From Vibrio tarriae (GTDB lineage Bacteria; Pseudomonadota; Gammaproteobacteria; Enterobacterales; Vibrionaceae): a DNA stretch of 64,000 bases. A program made the translations under genes and the position numbers. Position 1 is the first letter of the stretch. Each line of letters opens with the position of its first letter. Below are positions 36,885-46,747 of this stretch, piece after piece. The notes below the pieces were generated by a model, which was not told the DNA's origin, ran no database searches, and saw only the letters and a list, made by a program, of their open reading frames with translations. The DNA lies in the NCBI RefSeq assembly GCF_002216685.1, contig NZ_CP022353.1, positions 1,302,001 to 1,366,000 on the forward strand, given 5' to 3'.

Positions 36885-38576
36885 TTACAAAATAACAAAA
36901 CGTCCCATCAATAATTTTAATCCTTGTGCTTGTTGTGCCAACTCTTCACTCGCTTGAGCCGTTTCTTGTGCACTGAGCATGATGGTTTCCCCTGCATCAC
37001 GAATATCCGTCATGTTGTGGCTAATCTCATCTGCGGCAACCGATTGTTCCTCACTGGCTGCCGCTACTTGGGTATTGGCTGATGTGAGTTCTAGAAGAGC
37101 AAGATTAATCGAATCGAGCTGTTTTTTTGCGGCGGTAATCGATGAAAAGCTTTCTTCTATCTGACGATCGCTTGAGTCAATCATCTTAGTTGCCGATTGC
37201 GCACGTTCCACTAAGGTCTGGATCAAGCCCTTAATTTCATGTGTTGCCTGTTGGCTGCGAGATGCCAGAGCTCGCACCTCATCCGCAACCACAGCAAATC
37301 CACGGCCTTGTTCACCGGCACGAGCCGCTTCGATCGCTGCATTTAAAGCCAGTAGGTTAGTTTGTTCCGAAATTCCTTCTACGACTAACACAAAACTTTC
37401 GATCTGCCGAGTACTGGCCTCTAACTCAACAATCATTTGCTGTGATTGCTGGGCATTAGCAACCAGTTGACTAGAAACCGTCTCAGTTTTACCCAAGACA
37501 TCGCAGCTGTAGCGTGCATTTTCCTGTGCCCTTGCTGTCGCAGCGGAGGACTCTTCCGCACTGCTCGCCACTTCCGTAATCGTGATTGCCATTTGCGCCA
37601 TTGCGCTGGTGACTTGTTCTGTATTGGCTTGCTGCTGTTGTACTGACTTCTTATTGCTTTCTGCCGAAGAAGCAAGTTGTGTCACGGTTGAGGCAATCGT
37701 ATTTGCTCTGTCTATTACCTCACCGACGATGTGGCTCAGAGATTGAGCCATGGTATTCATACTGGTAATGAGCTGGCCAATTTCGTCACCTGTAGTGACT
37801 TTAGCTCGCTTGCTAAAATTTCCTTCAGCCATTTCATTGGCAAACTTACGGGCTCTAGCAATCGCCATAACGATTTGTTTACTAAACGCAAACCCGAGAA
37901 TTAACCCGAATAAAATCGCAAAGGCGCTTAAATAAATCATTCCCCATAGCGCCTCACGTTCTTCTTGCTCTGTCACTAAGACAGATTGCTCAGTTGCTTG
38001 CTCGATTTTACGCAGAATATCGATTAAATGTTGATCTAGATTGATTTGTAATTGTTCAATCTGCTCGGCATCTGCTACTAATAATTTAACCTCTCGGCCA
38101 GAACGAAGTTCATTCAGCAAGTCGTTGAGCTTTCTTTCAAATTCTTCATGTTCACGACCTAATGAGTCAAGGTCTTGCTCTAGATTAGCCAGATAGCTAC
38201 GTATTGAGGGGGAAATCGCATGTTCTATAGAAGATTCAAGTAGTTGACGAGATTGGTTAAATTCTTGCTTGAATTTATTCACTAACTCCATGAGCTGCGC
38301 TTGATACTGATTTTGCTGCTGCTTGCCTTGACTACTTTCGATGCCTGCTGCGCGGAAGACTCGCTCAAGAGTAATCGCCCCTTCGAGTTGATGAACGGTC
38401 ATGTCGGTCATCAATTTGGCCAAAGGTAAGTTATCGTGAGCTATCGCCTCTATCTCAACCGCTACTCGTTTCATCTTAGTAATAGAATAAGTGGAAACCA
38501 TTAACGTTAGAGCAAGTAAGCACCCAACCAGAGCAATCATTTTTTGGGTAATCGATAAATTATTAAACCCTTTCAT
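36885..38576 (-). CDS. transmembrane methyl-accepting chemotaxis protein
   Basis: The 563-residue receptor has TM1 (about 12-32), a helical periplasmic four-helix-bundle-like sensor (about 35-205), TM2 (about 207-229), HAMP and a methyl-accepting domain with tip [23 protein letters not shown] 38576 gives a normal receptor N-terminus ([17 protein letters not shown]); the upstream extension to 38651 is unlikely. No cheA, cheW or cheY gene is found next to it, although V. cholerae carries chemotaxis cluster I at this place as I recall. Confidence 0.9.
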   Translation of the reverse strand: MKGFNNLSITQKMIALVGCLLALTLMVSTYSITKMKRVAVEIEAIAHDNLPLAKLMTDMTVHQLEGAITLERVFRAAGIESSQGKQQQNQYQAQLMELVNKFKQEFNQSRQLLESSIEHAISPSIRSYLANLEQDLDSLGREHEEFERKLNDLLNELRSGREVKLLVADAEQIEQLQINLDQHLIDILRKIEQATEQSVLVTEQEEREALWGMIYLSAFAILFGLILGFAFSKQIVMAIARARKFANEMAEGNFSKRAKVTTGDEIGQLITSMNTMAQSLSHIVGEVIDRANTIASTVTQLASSAESNKKSVQQQQANTEQVTSAMAQMAITITEVASSAEESSAATARAQENARYSCDVLGKTETVSSQLVANAQQSQQMIVELEASTRQIESFVLVVEGISEQTNLLALNAAIEAARAGEQGRGFAVVADEVRALASRSQQATHEIKGLIQTLVERAQSATKMIDSSDRQIEESFSSITAAKKQLDSINLALLELTSANTQVAAASEEQSVAADEISHNMTDIRDAGETIMLSAQETAQASEELAQQAQGLKLLMGRFVIL

Positions 38577-39050
38577 CACAGTGCGCCTCACGTTCCATGT
38601 CACATGCCATAAAATATGGCTCCAAAAGAGTCTCAACCTACTCGGCATCAAAGCCTTTAAGTAGATAGAAAAAACCGCTAGCCGACGCGAGGTACTAACC
38701 TCTAGTACAAATTTTTCTTTTTGTTTGTTTTAAATTTAAGCCTTTGCTTAAGTATTTTAGATTATGAAACTAAGAATGCTTAAACCCGTTCACCACAATT
38801 AATCTAATTCATTGTTTAATAAGAATATAAATAAGTTACCACTTTATTTTAATGAACATGTAAAGCTTTGCATCTAGTGCAGGTCATCGGGAACTAGAAT
38901 ACACAGAAACCCTGCGCCGCCTGTCGTTGGAGTATAGGCACGACTTTGAAAGACACTGTAATTATCGCGATACAGATATGAACAGCACAAAGCAATCGAC
39001 GTTATCCACTTCAAATCCATTACCGAAAATTGAGCTATTTTAGCCTAACT
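38577..39050. other. gene-poor AT-rich interval between chemoreceptor and exporter
   Basis: About 470 bp without a convincing gene. The first 280 bp are AT-rich and hold the receptor promoter; the rest is of average composition, with only very short frames such as a 21-codon one at about 38980. The interval may mark where a chemotaxis gene cluster was lost or was never gained. Confidence 0.4.
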
Positions 39051-39083
39051 AGCCAGAGCCGAAACTCACGGCTCTGGCTTTAT
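39051..39083. terminator. weak terminator hairpin after the SMR gene
   Basis: 11-bp stem AGCCAGAGCCG / CGGCTCTGGCT with loop AAACTCA, 19 bp beyond the stop of the minus-strand SMR gene. The T run on the minus side is poor. Confidence 0.5.
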
Positions 39084-39097
39084 ACTAACTTCTGCCG

Positions 39098-39412
39098 TTA
39101 AGCACTCATTTTGAGTCCAGAGATACCCGCGACGATCAGAAATAAACTGATCAGCTTAATCAAGGTTAAGGTTTCGCCAAATAAAAATGCGGCAGCCAGT
39201 GCCGTTCCTACTGCGCCAATTCCCACCCAAATGCCGTAAGCCACGCCAAGAGGCAGAGTGCGCAACGCGATCCCGAGTAACACAAAACTAATGACCAGCG
39301 CCGATAAGGTAGCGACAGAAGCCAGCGGTTTGCTAAAACCTTCACTGTATTTGAGGCCAATAGCCCAAGCGATTTCACAAATGCCGGCGAGAAAGAGGAT
39401 TAACCACGCCAT
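39098..39412 (-). CDS. gdx: SMR-family guanidinium exporter (Gdx/SugE)
   Basis: The 104-residue protein has four transmembrane helices. The essential Glu is in GICEIAWAIGLKYSEGF, and the Gdx-subtype pattern is GVAYGIWVGIGAVGTA. Gdx proteins exchange guanidinium for protons. The guanidine-II riboswitch directly upstream (39430-39474) supports this function over general drug efflux. GAGG about 8 nt upstream of the ATG is the Shine-Dalgarno. Confidence 0.93.
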   Translation of the reverse strand: MAWLILFLAGICEIAWAIGLKYSEGFSKPLASVATLSALVISFVLLGIALRTLPLGVAYGIWVGIGAVGTALAAAFLFGETLTLIKLISLFLIVAGISGLKMSA

Positions 39413-39429
39413 ATATACACCTCATATAT

Positions 39430-39474
39430 GGGGTCGTCCCCGAAGAAAAGATGGAGTGGTGAGGTCGTCCTCAC
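39430..39474 (-). ncRNA. guanidine-II (mini-ykkC) riboswitch
   Basis: Reading the minus strand, two small hairpins occur in tandem: GTGAGGACGACCTCAC (39474-39459) and GGGGACGACCCC (39441-39430), each closing an ACGA loop, joined by an 17-nt linker. This is the defining form of mini-ykkC RNA. The second hairpin ends about 18 nt before the start codon. ACCTCA of the first hairpin can pair with TGAGGT of the Shine-Dalgarno, giving a simple off state. Confidence 0.93.
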
Positions 39475-39485
39475 TTCCTGATGTA

Positions 39486-39515
39486 AAGCGCATCCTACCT
39501 AAGTCAGATGCGCTT
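39486..39515 (-). terminator. hairpin after the MFS gene
   Basis: 9-bp stem AAGCGCATC / GATGCGCTT with a 12-nt loop, 19 bp beyond the MFS stop and 12 bp before the riboswitch. On the minus strand only TTTAC follows, so termination may be partial. Confidence 0.5.
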
Positions 39516-39533
39516 GGCTACTTAACGAACCAG

Positions 39534-40940
39534 TTACTCGGCTTTCAGCGCATCTTTACGTAGACGCCAAGCGGTCAGTACCATCGCCACAACCGCCAAC
39601 GCACTCATGCCGATGTACACCAAACTAAAACCTTGAGCGAGCACGTCAGGCGTTACTGATGAGGCTTGGCTGCCATGCTCACTTACCGTGACACTTTGCG
39701 ACACACGCAGATAAAACAGCGCAGAACAGAACGCCACCCCAAGCGCACCACCAAGCTCACGACCAAAGTTAAACAGTGACATGCCAATACCCCTATCACG
39801 GGCAGGCAACACACTCTGTACCACCACATTAAGAGAAGGCAGAGTGAAACCAAGCCCAAGACCGCCAATACCTAGCGAGAGATGAACCCACAAATCGTAG
39901 TGAATCTGCCAGATGGCGACGGCAGCAAGCAGAAAACCGCTCACCACCAGCGCTTTGTATCGCCCTGAGCGAGCCACCCATTTGCCACCAAGATAAGCTC
40001 CGGTAGTGATACTGAACATGAAAATCACCATCACGGTGCCACTTTGCGACGGTGAAAAGCCTTTCTGCCACTGCAATTGCAGCGGCATATAAACCAAAAG
40101 CGCGAACATCAACATTTGTGAGGCCATGATTAGACCAATCGCGGTCAGGTAACTGGGTAAACGAGCCAAACGCGCAGGCAAAATCGGGTCACTCACCTGT
40201 CTTTCCACAAGGATTAACAGCACCAAGCAGAGTAACAGAGCAAAGGCTCCCCACCCCGCAGGCAAAAAGGAGTGTGAGGAAAGTTGAAGCAGCAACAAGG
40301 TGGTGGTGAGCATTAAAAGCCCAGCGCCCAGCCAGTCAAATCGACTGTGACGTTTTTGGTTAAGGTGTTTGAGATGGCGGTTGACCATATACAGAGCCAC
40401 CATTCCCAGCGGTAAATTAATGCCAAACACCCAGCGCCAGCTAAGATGATCGGCAAAATAGCCGCCCAATAAAGGGCCAGCGACACTGGAAACCGCATAC
40501 ACCGCCGAGATATAGCCTTGGTATTTGCCGACTTCACGCGCCGGAATGGAATCGGCAATCACGGTGAACGCCAAAGCAATCAAACCGCCGCCGCCAATTC
40601 CCTGCACCACTCGCGCCCCAATCAGGGTTGGTAAGTCAACGGCAAAGGTACACATCGCTGAGCCAACAATAAAAATGCCGATGCTGATATTGAGCATGCG
40701 TACACGGCCAAACAGATCACTCAATTTGCCATACACAGGCAATACGGCGGTGGCAGCGAGTAAGTAGGCGGTGATCACCCAAGTTAAGGCGCTTCCCGCC
40801 GAGAGCTCTTGCCCAATCAAGGCCAGCGGTGTGGTCACGATGCTTTTTTCTAGTGAACCAAGGGCAATCACTAGCGCAACGCTAGCAAAAATAATTCGCG
40901 GATGAGGGGCATCGGCAGCGGGAATAGGATCGGAATGCAT
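39534..40940 (-). CDS. DHA2-type MFS drug efflux protein
   Basis: The 468-residue transporter has about 14 transmembrane helices. Motif A is [12 protein letters not shown], and the antiporter motif C region is [13 protein letters not shown], followed by [14 protein letters not shown] typical of EmrB/QacA proteins. It probably exports drugs or other organic compounds by proton antiport. A LysR-type gene is divergently transcribed from the same intergenic region and is its likely regulator. Confidence 0.9.
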   Translation of the reverse strand: MHSDPIPAADAPHPRIIFASVALVIALGSLEKSIVTTPLALIGQELSAGSALTWVITAYLLAATAVLPVYGKLSDLFGRVRMLNISIGIFIVGSAMCTFAVDLPTLIGARVVQGIGGGGLIALAFTVIADSIPAREVGKYQGYISAVYAVSSVAGPLLGGYFADHLSWRWVFGINLPLGMVALYMVNRHLKHLNQKRHSRFDWLGAGLLMLTTTLLLLQLSSHSFLPAGWGAFALLLCLVLLILVERQVSDPILPARLARLPSYLTAIGLIMASQMLMFALLVYMPLQLQWQKGFSPSQSGTVMVIFMFSITTGAYLGGKWVARSGRYKALVVSGFLLAAVAIWQIHYDLWVHLSLGIGGLGLGFTLPSLNVVVQSVLPARDRGIGMSLFNFGRELGGALGVAFCSALFYLRVSQSVTVSEHGSQASSVTPDVLAQGFSLVYIGMSALAVVAMVLTAWRLRKDALKAE

Positions 40941-40978
40941 GAGCTCTCTTTCAAGATAAAGTCAAAGGGAATGGATTT

Positions 40979-41007
40979 GCTGTGGCACAAGATAACCAAA
41001 TCACAGC
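40979..41007. promoter_or_regulatory. inverted repeat in MFS-LysR promoter region
   Basis: GCTGTG and CACAGC form a 6-bp inverted repeat with a 17-nt spacer in the 119-bp divergent promoter region. It is a candidate LysR-type binding site on position alone. Confidence 0.35.
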
Positions 41008-41059
41008 CATCCGAAAATAGGATAGAATGGGACGCGAAATTGCAAAAATGGGATTAATC

Positions 41060-41977
41060 ATGAAACTTGATGATCTGGCGCTGTTTTTAACCGTAGTGCG
41101 CTGCGGCAGTTTTGCGCTAGCAGCGAAACAGAAATCGATGTCCACCAGCACATTGAGCCGCCGTATTCAGCAACTTGAACAAGATACGGGCAGTATTTTG
41201 CTGATCCGCAACAGTAAAGAGTTGGTACTGACTAAAGAAGGTGAACAGCTATTTCACAGCTACGCCGAGCTGTTTGCCCAAATAGAGCGCAAACAAGAAG
41301 AGGTCGAGCAAGCGAAGCGCGATTACCGCGGCGAAATCGCGATAAGTGCCCCCGTGTTACCTCTGCGCCATCAATTAACCCCTTTAGCGCTGGAGTTTGC
41401 CGAGCTGCATCCGAATGTCACACTGCGCATGCAAGTTGGCTCAGGGCTCGACTATTTCAGCCAGCGGGATCTGGATATCGCGCTGCGTTTTGGCCCGCAG
41501 CCGGAGTCCGACTGGGTAGCGCGTAAACTGGCGCGTAACCCTTCCGTACTCTGTGCCAGTGCAGAGCTTGCCGCTAAACTCAGCACAGTAACGCCTGCCT
41601 TAGCGCATCCCGAGCAGTTAAAAGAGCATCCCCTACTCAGTCTCAACCACAAGCTGCCGTGGATTTTTCATCACCACAACGTCGCGCAAAAAGTGCAATT
41701 TATTCCGACTGCGCGTTTGTGCTCCGACGAATTGGATACGATAGTGCAAGCCACCTTGCAAGGCATGGGCATCGCCCGCTTACCAAGAGGATTAATGGAG
41801 CCACTCCTGCGTAGCGGTCAGCTCATCGAGCTGCTCCCCGAGTGGGAAATTGAAGGCGCAGATGTGTATCTGCTCCATCCGCAGCGCCGTTTTTTACCTG
41901 AGCGCACTCAAGCCCTGATTGATTACATCATGACGCACTGGTCACGTGTCGCATTCAGTTATTGGCATCAGCCTTAA
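41060..41977 (+). CDS. LysR-family transcription regulator
   Basis: The 305-residue regulator has an N-terminal winged helix-turn-helix ([33 protein letters not shown]) and a substrate-binding domain (about 90-295). It is divergent from the MFS pump and probably controls it. ATG 41060 has GGGA 6 nt upstream; earlier in-frame ATGs at 41027 and 41048 lack a site. The stop overlaps the end of the convergent DUF2256 gene by 3-4 nt. Confidence 0.88.
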   Translation: MKLDDLALFLTVVRCGSFALAAKQKSMSTSTLSRRIQQLEQDTGSILLIRNSKELVLTKEGEQLFHSYAELFAQIERKQEEVEQAKRDYRGEIAISAPVLPLRHQLTPLALEFAELHPNVTLRMQVGSGLDYFSQRDLDIALRFGPQPESDWVARKLARNPSVLCASAELAAKLSTVTPALAHPEQLKEHPLLSLNHKLPWIFHHHNVAQKVQFIPTARLCSDELDTIVQATLQGMGIARLPRGLMEPLLRSGQLIELLPEWEIEGADVYLLHPQRRFLPERTQALIDYIMTHWSRVAFSYWHQP

Positions 41978-42135
41978 GCAACGCCGAGCGGCTGCGATGA
42001 ACGATGACGCCGACAGCGCTCCGAACAATATTTGACTTCATCCCAACACTGCTGCCATTTTTTACGCCAAGCAAAAGGTCTCTGACAGACAGGACAGATT
42101 TTCTGCGCCAAATAGGCTTTTTTATGCGAAGTCAC
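41974..42135 (-). CDS. small DUF2256 zinc-ribbon-like protein
   Basis: The 53-residue basic protein carries the DUF2256 pattern: [16 protein letters not shown], then [12 protein letters not shown]. Four Cys (CPVC, and CSERC) are arranged to bind one metal ion, probably Zn. The start is GTG 42135, with no better in-frame start downstream of the nearest stop. Function of the family is unknown to me; members are often encoded near photolyase or DUF2256-linked genes, which are not visible here. Confidence 0.85.
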   Translation of the reverse strand: MTSHKKAYLAQKICPVCQRPFAWRKKWQQCWDEVKYCSERCRRHRSSQPLGVA

Positions 42136-42318
42136 CCTACACCGAGTATCACGTTAGTTATTTAATTTGAAGATATACGAACGTTGCGTCTGATTGGCTC
42201 ACCGCTTGTCAGGGCTTGGGAATCGTAAGAGAGAGCAAAAGAGAACAAGAAAGAAATCTGGGCAACATACTTTGTTGCCCTGAAACGATGAATGTTGTAC
42301 GACAGAATTGAGCGTGGA

Positions 42319-43725
42319 TTAGCGGATCTCTTCACCTGATTCCAAAACGCTCTTACGCACAATGTCAGTAAAGGCTAACGCTTCTTGACGGATTTGCTCT
42401 TCATCAACGGTATAGATTTGGCGATCTTGCATCACCAACTTGCCATCAATAATGGCATGGCGCACATTGCCGCTGTTGGCCGAGTAAACCAGTGCCGAGT
42501 ACGGGTTGTAAATCGGTACCATGTTGGGAGCCTTGGTATCAATCACAATCATATCGGCAAGCTTGCCTACTTCTAACGAGCCGATTTTCTCTTCCATATG
42601 CAGCGCTTTAGCCGCGCCCATGGTCGCCATATCGATCACTTTTAAAGGAGGCATTGCCGCACGATCGTGATTGACCAGTTTGTGCACCTTGGCAACTTGG
42701 TTGAATTCATCAATGGTACTCAGCGTGTTGCCCGACATCGGGCCATCCGTCCCCAGACCAATGCGTACACCCTGATCGTACATTTTCAGGGCCGGCGAAA
42801 CGCCTTTCGCCGCTTTAATGTTTGCACTCATGTTGTGGGCAACACCCATATCCGATGCTTTCACCAGCTCGATATCTTTGTCATCGACCAAAATCATGTG
42901 CGCCCCCACCAAGTTGGCGTTCAACGCGCCAATCTGATGCATATACTGCACAGGAGATAAGCCGTTAGCTCGCTCGGCAATTTTCTCTTGCTCACGGTCA
43001 GATTCCGCTAAGTGGATCAACACGGGCACATGCTTCTCTAAAGAGAGCTTAGCGATTTTTTGCAACGTCTCCGTGGTATTGGTATATGGCGCGTGAGGAG
43101 CAAATGCAGGCGTAATTCGGGGGTGATTTTTATATTGCTCGATAAAGTTCAGCGCATACTGAATGCCTTCATCGGCATTTTTCGCATCAGCGACCGGAAA
43201 TTGAATCACGCTTTGGCCTAGCACCGCACGCATTCCAATCTTGTCTACGGTCTTCGCCACTTCATCTTCAAAGTAGTACATGTCCGCATAAGTAGTAACG
43301 CCACCTTTGAGCATCTCAACGTTACCTAAATTGGCACCGATGCGCACCATATCGCGTGATACCAGTTTCGACTCTAGCGGAAAAATATAACGATGCAGCC
43401 GATCGGGCACGTCATCCCCCAACGAGCGAAAGACAGTCATCGAAACGTGAGTATGGGTATTAATCAACCCCGGCATCAGAATATCACCATCCACATCCAG
43501 CACTTGTTTCGCTTGATACTGCTTGGCTAATTCTGCACCTCCCACCGCAATGATCTTGTTCTCTTTCACCACCACCGTACCATTTTGATACACGGTTTTA
43601 TCACCATTCATCGTCAGTACCATGGCATCAGTGATCATCAAATCCGCATCGGATTGAGCATGGCTCATGGCAGAGAACAAGCTTAAGCTGGCCATCGCCG
43701 CAACGATTAAATTTTGTTTTCGCAT
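42319..43725 (-). CDS. secreted amidohydrolase, MtaD/adenosine-deaminase-like
   Basis: The 468-residue enzyme has a signal peptide (NLIVAAMASLSLFSAMSHA, then QSDADL). The amidohydrolase fold shows metal ligands HTH in GLINTHTHVSMT, His in FAPHAPYTN, HLAESDRE, and the catalytic Asp in IGLGTDGPMSGN. Cytosolic relatives (MtaD, SsnA, TrzN) deaminate adenosine derivatives or guanine-like rings. A PurR-like operator 58 nt upstream suggests a purine substrate. Periplasmic deamination of nucleosides before uptake is an inference. Confidence 0.85.
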   Translation of the reverse strand: MRKQNLIVAAMASLSLFSAMSHAQSDADLMITDAMVLTMNGDKTVYQNGTVVVKENKIIAVGGAELAKQYQAKQVLDVDGDILMPGLINTHTHVSMTVFRSLGDDVPDRLHRYIFPLESKLVSRDMVRIGANLGNVEMLKGGVTTYADMYYFEDEVAKTVDKIGMRAVLGQSVIQFPVADAKNADEGIQYALNFIEQYKNHPRITPAFAPHAPYTNTTETLQKIAKLSLEKHVPVLIHLAESDREQEKIAERANGLSPVQYMHQIGALNANLVGAHMILVDDKDIELVKASDMGVAHNMSANIKAAKGVSPALKMYDQGVRIGLGTDGPMSGNTLSTIDEFNQVAKVHKLVNHDRAAMPPLKVIDMATMGAAKALHMEEKIGSLEVGKLADMIVIDTKAPNMVPIYNPYSALVYSANSGNVRHAIIDGKLVMQDRQIYTVDEEQIRQEALAFTDIVRKSVLESGEEIR

Positions 43726-43782
43726 TTTCTTTCCTCGGAACAGGCATCAGTGTCGCCGCGATAGTAAGAGAATGCCCCACAA

Positions 43783-43798
43783 ATGCAAACGATTGCTC
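43783..43798. promoter_or_regulatory. PurR-like operator upstream of the amidohydrolase
   Basis: ATGCAAACGATTGCTC agrees at 12 of 16 positions with the PurR consensus ACGCAAACGTTTGCGT, including the central CAAACG core. It lies 58 bp upstream of the start codon, a normal repression position. Confidence 0.5.
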
Positions 43799-43864
43799 CG
43801 ATGTTTGCACGCTTCTGTGATCTCGGCACAGCGATGTAAATAAACGGAGATCAGATGCCCTTCG

Positions 43865-43898
43865 AAAAAATAAATGCGCCAAATTAATTGATTTGGCG
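43865..43898 (-). terminator. terminator after lplA
   Basis: On the minus strand, stem CGCCAAAT / ATTTGGCG with 6-nt loop is followed by CATTTATTTTTT. A second hairpin, CCCTCCTCT / AGAGGAGGG (43961-43981), lies closer to the stop but has no T run. Confidence 0.65.
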
Positions 43899-44037
43899 AA
43901 TGCTCATTCGGCAGTAGATAAAAAGGATCTCAAGCAACAAAGTAGACATGCTTGGTGAGCCCCTCCTCTGACAGAGGAGGGAATCGAGAATAGGAAATGA
44001 TAAATAGGATCGCGGTTAAAAGACGTGTCGGAGAGAC

Positions 44038-45054
44038 TCAATCAATCTGGTTGATGAACCAGCGCTGAAACTCTTCTAGAGGCAATTGGTATTGTGGCAA
44101 TTCCTGCATCAATTGTGCAAGGCACGGCTCAAGCGCCGTTTTGTTGTAGGTGAGCCCGCTTAAACGCTGCGCCAATTGCTCCATCGGATAAGGGTCCAGC
44201 ATGTCGCTGAAAATCGTGGCTTGCACAATCGTGCCGCGCTCAACTTCAAGATACACCTCGACGCCACCCCAGCTAAATCGTTCATCCATGTGGTGAGTAA
44301 AAGGTGGCGTTTGTCCGAAGTTCCAATCCCAACTGCTTTGCTGAGCGAATTTTTGCTCAAATCCCGGCAAATCAAAAAACGACTGCGGCGAGATCAACTC
44401 AGGCTCAACCTGCTGTTGGTAATGTTCGCAATAGGCTTGCATGATCGCTTCACACACTTGTTGGTGCTCAATATCCGCTTTTACCGTGTTGAGGTTGATG
44501 ACTCGCGATTTCACCGAGGTAATGCCTTTCGCTTGCAGCTTTTTAAGATCGGGATTGAGGTAATCGGCTAAACGGTTGAGATCGGCACTCAGCAGCAGTG
44601 TGCCGTGGTGAAATCCGCGATCCAGCGTTTCGCGATAAGCCGAACCGGAAAACTTACGAATACCCTGTTCATCTTCCAGTACCAGATCATTGCGCCCGTT
44701 GGCGACTCCATGAATCCCCAACTTTTGCAGCCCCGCCAACACAATCTTGGTTGACACCTCTTTATCGTACTCCGGTTTACCCGCCATAAAGGTGAAGTTG
44801 GTATTGCCTAAATCATGGAAGACTGCCCCGCCCCCAGTCTGACGACGTGCGAGTTTCACTTTGTCCTGCTCCATGCGATCCGTTTTGCATTCGCGCCACG
44901 GGTTTTGTGCACGACCAATCACGACGGTATCGGCGTTACGCCACAAAAACAGCACACGCTGATCGGCGGGCATAGAACGAAAAATCGTGTCTTCGACGGC
45001 AAGGTTAAACCAAGGGTCCGTGGAGTCAGAGAGCAGAATGCGAGTCTTAGTCAT
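44038..45054 (-). CDS. lplA: lipoate-protein ligase A
   Basis: The 338-residue enzyme activates free lipoate with ATP and attaches it to E2 and H proteins. The length equals that of E. coli LplA. Motifs are [16 protein letters not shown] (written RQTGGGAVF.. here), [24 protein letters not shown] with the lipoyl-AMP Lys, and [15 protein letters not shown]. The C-terminal domain (about 250-338) is complete. It is a stand-alone gene on the minus strand. Confidence 0.95.
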   Translation of the reverse strand: MTKTRILLSDSTDPWFNLAVEDTIFRSMPADQRVLFLWRNADTVVIGRAQNPWRECKTDRMEQDKVKLARRQTGGGAVFHDLGNTNFTFMAGKPEYDKEVSTKIVLAGLQKLGIHGVANGRNDLVLEDEQGIRKFSGSAYRETLDRGFHHGTLLLSADLNRLADYLNPDLKKLQAKGITSVKSRVINLNTVKADIEHQQVCEAIMQAYCEHYQQQVEPELISPQSFFDLPGFEQKFAQQSSWDWNFGQTPPFTHHMDERFSWGGVEVYLEVERGTIVQATIFSDMLDPYPMEQLAQRLSGLTYNKTALEPCLAQLMQELPQYQLPLEEFQRWFINQID

Positions 45055-45147
45055 GGTTGTTGCGTACCAAGCAATAGAAAAGATGCGCCATGTTACGCAA
45101 TTCTGCGCAGATAGCCAAACGCCTTGCTTTCAATATATTCGCCACAC

Positions 45148-45171
45148 AAAAAAGCCTTCCGAAGAAGGCTT
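45148..45171 (-). terminator. terminator after yegD
   Basis: 8-bp stem AAGCCTTC / GAAGGCTT with loop of four, followed on the minus strand by TTTTTTG. Confidence 0.85.
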
Positions 45172-45178
45172 AAGATCA

Positions 45179-46531
45179 TCAGCGAAAACAGACCTGTGCC
45201 CAGCGCGCCAGACCTGCCGTAACCGAACCAAAGTAGTTACCACTGACGACAGGCACGTTAGGCAGAGCTTGCTCAACGCCAGCCCGTAAAATCGGTGAAC
45301 GCGCGCTACCGCCGGTCATAAAGATCACATCCGGCGTCACGCCGCCGAGCGTCACCGCTTCTGTCACCAACTCAATCATTTTGGTCTTGGGCACGTCAAT
45401 TGCTTCGATCATCGCTTCGCGTTGAATTTCAACTTCTAGCAGTTCGGATAGCACTTTGATTTGCGCAATCGCTCGCGCCGTGTCAGAGAGCGCAATCTTC
45501 GCCTCTTCGGCTTTTTTGACAAGGCTGTAACCCAAAGTATCGTGATAGACCGCCAGAAGTCGCGCCAGTTTTTCCGGCTCACGCGCCTCTTTGTGCAGAC
45601 GTTTTAAATCGGCCAAATTTTCACGGGAAAAGAATTTGGCTTGCGCACTCACATCGTTAATCGCAATCGGATTCCAAAATTGGGTGATCGGCATGTCTAG
45701 CCCGCTTTGCGTTTGACTGCCAAAACCAAAGGGCGTCATCAGGGCTTTGAAAGCGAGATGAATATCGAGATCGTTACCGCCTACGCGCTGACCTGTATGC
45801 GCAATCAGACTTTGCGTGCGATCCGCTTTGCCGCGCCATGATGGCCCCATTTGAATAAGCGAGCAGTCAGTCGTACCGCCGCCAATGTCCACCACTAACA
45901 CGGTTTTGTCTTCGGTCAGTGTGGCTTCGTATTCTAGCCCAGCAGCGACAGGCTCAAACTGAAACTCAAGATGACGAAAACCAGCGCGAGTGGCCGCACG
46001 GCGCAAAATATTTTCCGCTTGCTGGTTAGAGTCTTCGCCGCCTCGACCATGAAAATTGACCGGACGACCAATCACCGCATCCTGAATCACTGCATTAGAA
46101 CGAGCTTCTGCTTGTGCTTTGATGTTGGCCATCATGGCGCACACCAGATCTTCAAAAAAGCTCAGTTGAATGTTGTGTAACCCCATCGCCCCCAAAAAGG
46201 ATTTGGGCGATTTCACGTAATACACTTCATGGGGATCGGAGAGGTAGAGATCAAGCGCCGCCTGACCAAACACCACATCAGCAAACTGTAAATCGATGCC
46301 TTCTTCACGATTTGACGCCACCGAACGACGCAGAAGTTGCTCACCGAGTGCATCCGCAGGGGCAATTTGACGATGACGAAATAGATGTTCAGACACCGAC
46401 TCACGCGTGGGCGCAGCAAGTGTCGAAGGAATATAGAGGCTGTCACCTTCAAGTGGGATCAGCACAGGATTGCCATCCTGCATACTCGCCACCGAGCAGT
46501 TGGCCGTACCATAGTCAAATCCAATAAACAT
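45179..46531 (-). CDS. yegD: Hsp70-like protein YegD
   Basis: The 450-residue protein is an actin/Hsp70 ATPase fold without a substrate-binding domain. Phosphate-1 motif is FIGFDYGTANCSVA, the phosphate-2 loop is VVDIGGGTTDCSLIQ, and the adenosine motif is IFMTGGSARSPIL. Replacement of the usual DLGTT by DYGTAN is characteristic of YegD. The biochemical role is not established. It is the first of three Hsp70-like genes within 15 kb. Confidence 0.92.
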   Translation of the reverse strand: MFIGFDYGTANCSVASMQDGNPVLIPLEGDSLYIPSTLAAPTRESVSEHLFRHRQIAPADALGEQLLRRSVASNREEGIDLQFADVVFGQAALDLYLSDPHEVYYVKSPKSFLGAMGLHNIQLSFFEDLVCAMMANIKAQAEARSNAVIQDAVIGRPVNFHGRGGEDSNQQAENILRRAATRAGFRHLEFQFEPVAAGLEYEATLTEDKTVLVVDIGGGTTDCSLIQMGPSWRGKADRTQSLIAHTGQRVGGNDLDIHLAFKALMTPFGFGSQTQSGLDMPITQFWNPIAINDVSAQAKFFSRENLADLKRLHKEAREPEKLARLLAVYHDTLGYSLVKKAEEAKIALSDTARAIAQIKVLSELLEVEIQREAMIEAIDVPKTKMIELVTEAVTLGGVTPDVIFMTGGSARSPILRAGVEQALPNVPVVSGNYFGSVTAGLARWAQVCFR

Positions 46532-46700
46532 CTACCCACTCCTACTCTTAAGCGAAAAAAGGCCGGCGATCCTATCGCAAGCCTTCTCTTATCTCTAGCA
46601 GAAATTGTTGTTTTTGATACTCACCCACGGCGCGCCCTCTCCTAAAGCCCCTTCCCAGATTCAGGTCATCGCTATGCCCTTACTTGGAACAGCAGACATG

Positions 46701-46725
46701 AAAAAGCCAGCATGACGCTGGCTTT
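46701..46725 (-). terminator. terminator after the outer-membrane barrel gene
   Basis: 9-bp stem AAAGCCAGC / GCTGGCTTT with 5-nt loop, then TTTTT on the minus strand. Confidence 0.85.
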
Positions 46726-46747
46726 AGCATTGCGATTAAAGCAAATC

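Noticed and set aside
43628..43882. Minus-strand open frame overlapping the start of the amidohydrolase
   Set aside because: It overlaps the signal-peptide coding region out of frame and covers the operator; no family features.
43961..43981. CCCTCCTCT/AGAGGAGGG hairpin as the lplA terminator
   Set aside because: The stem is strong but no T run follows on the minus strand; the hairpin at 43877 fits better.
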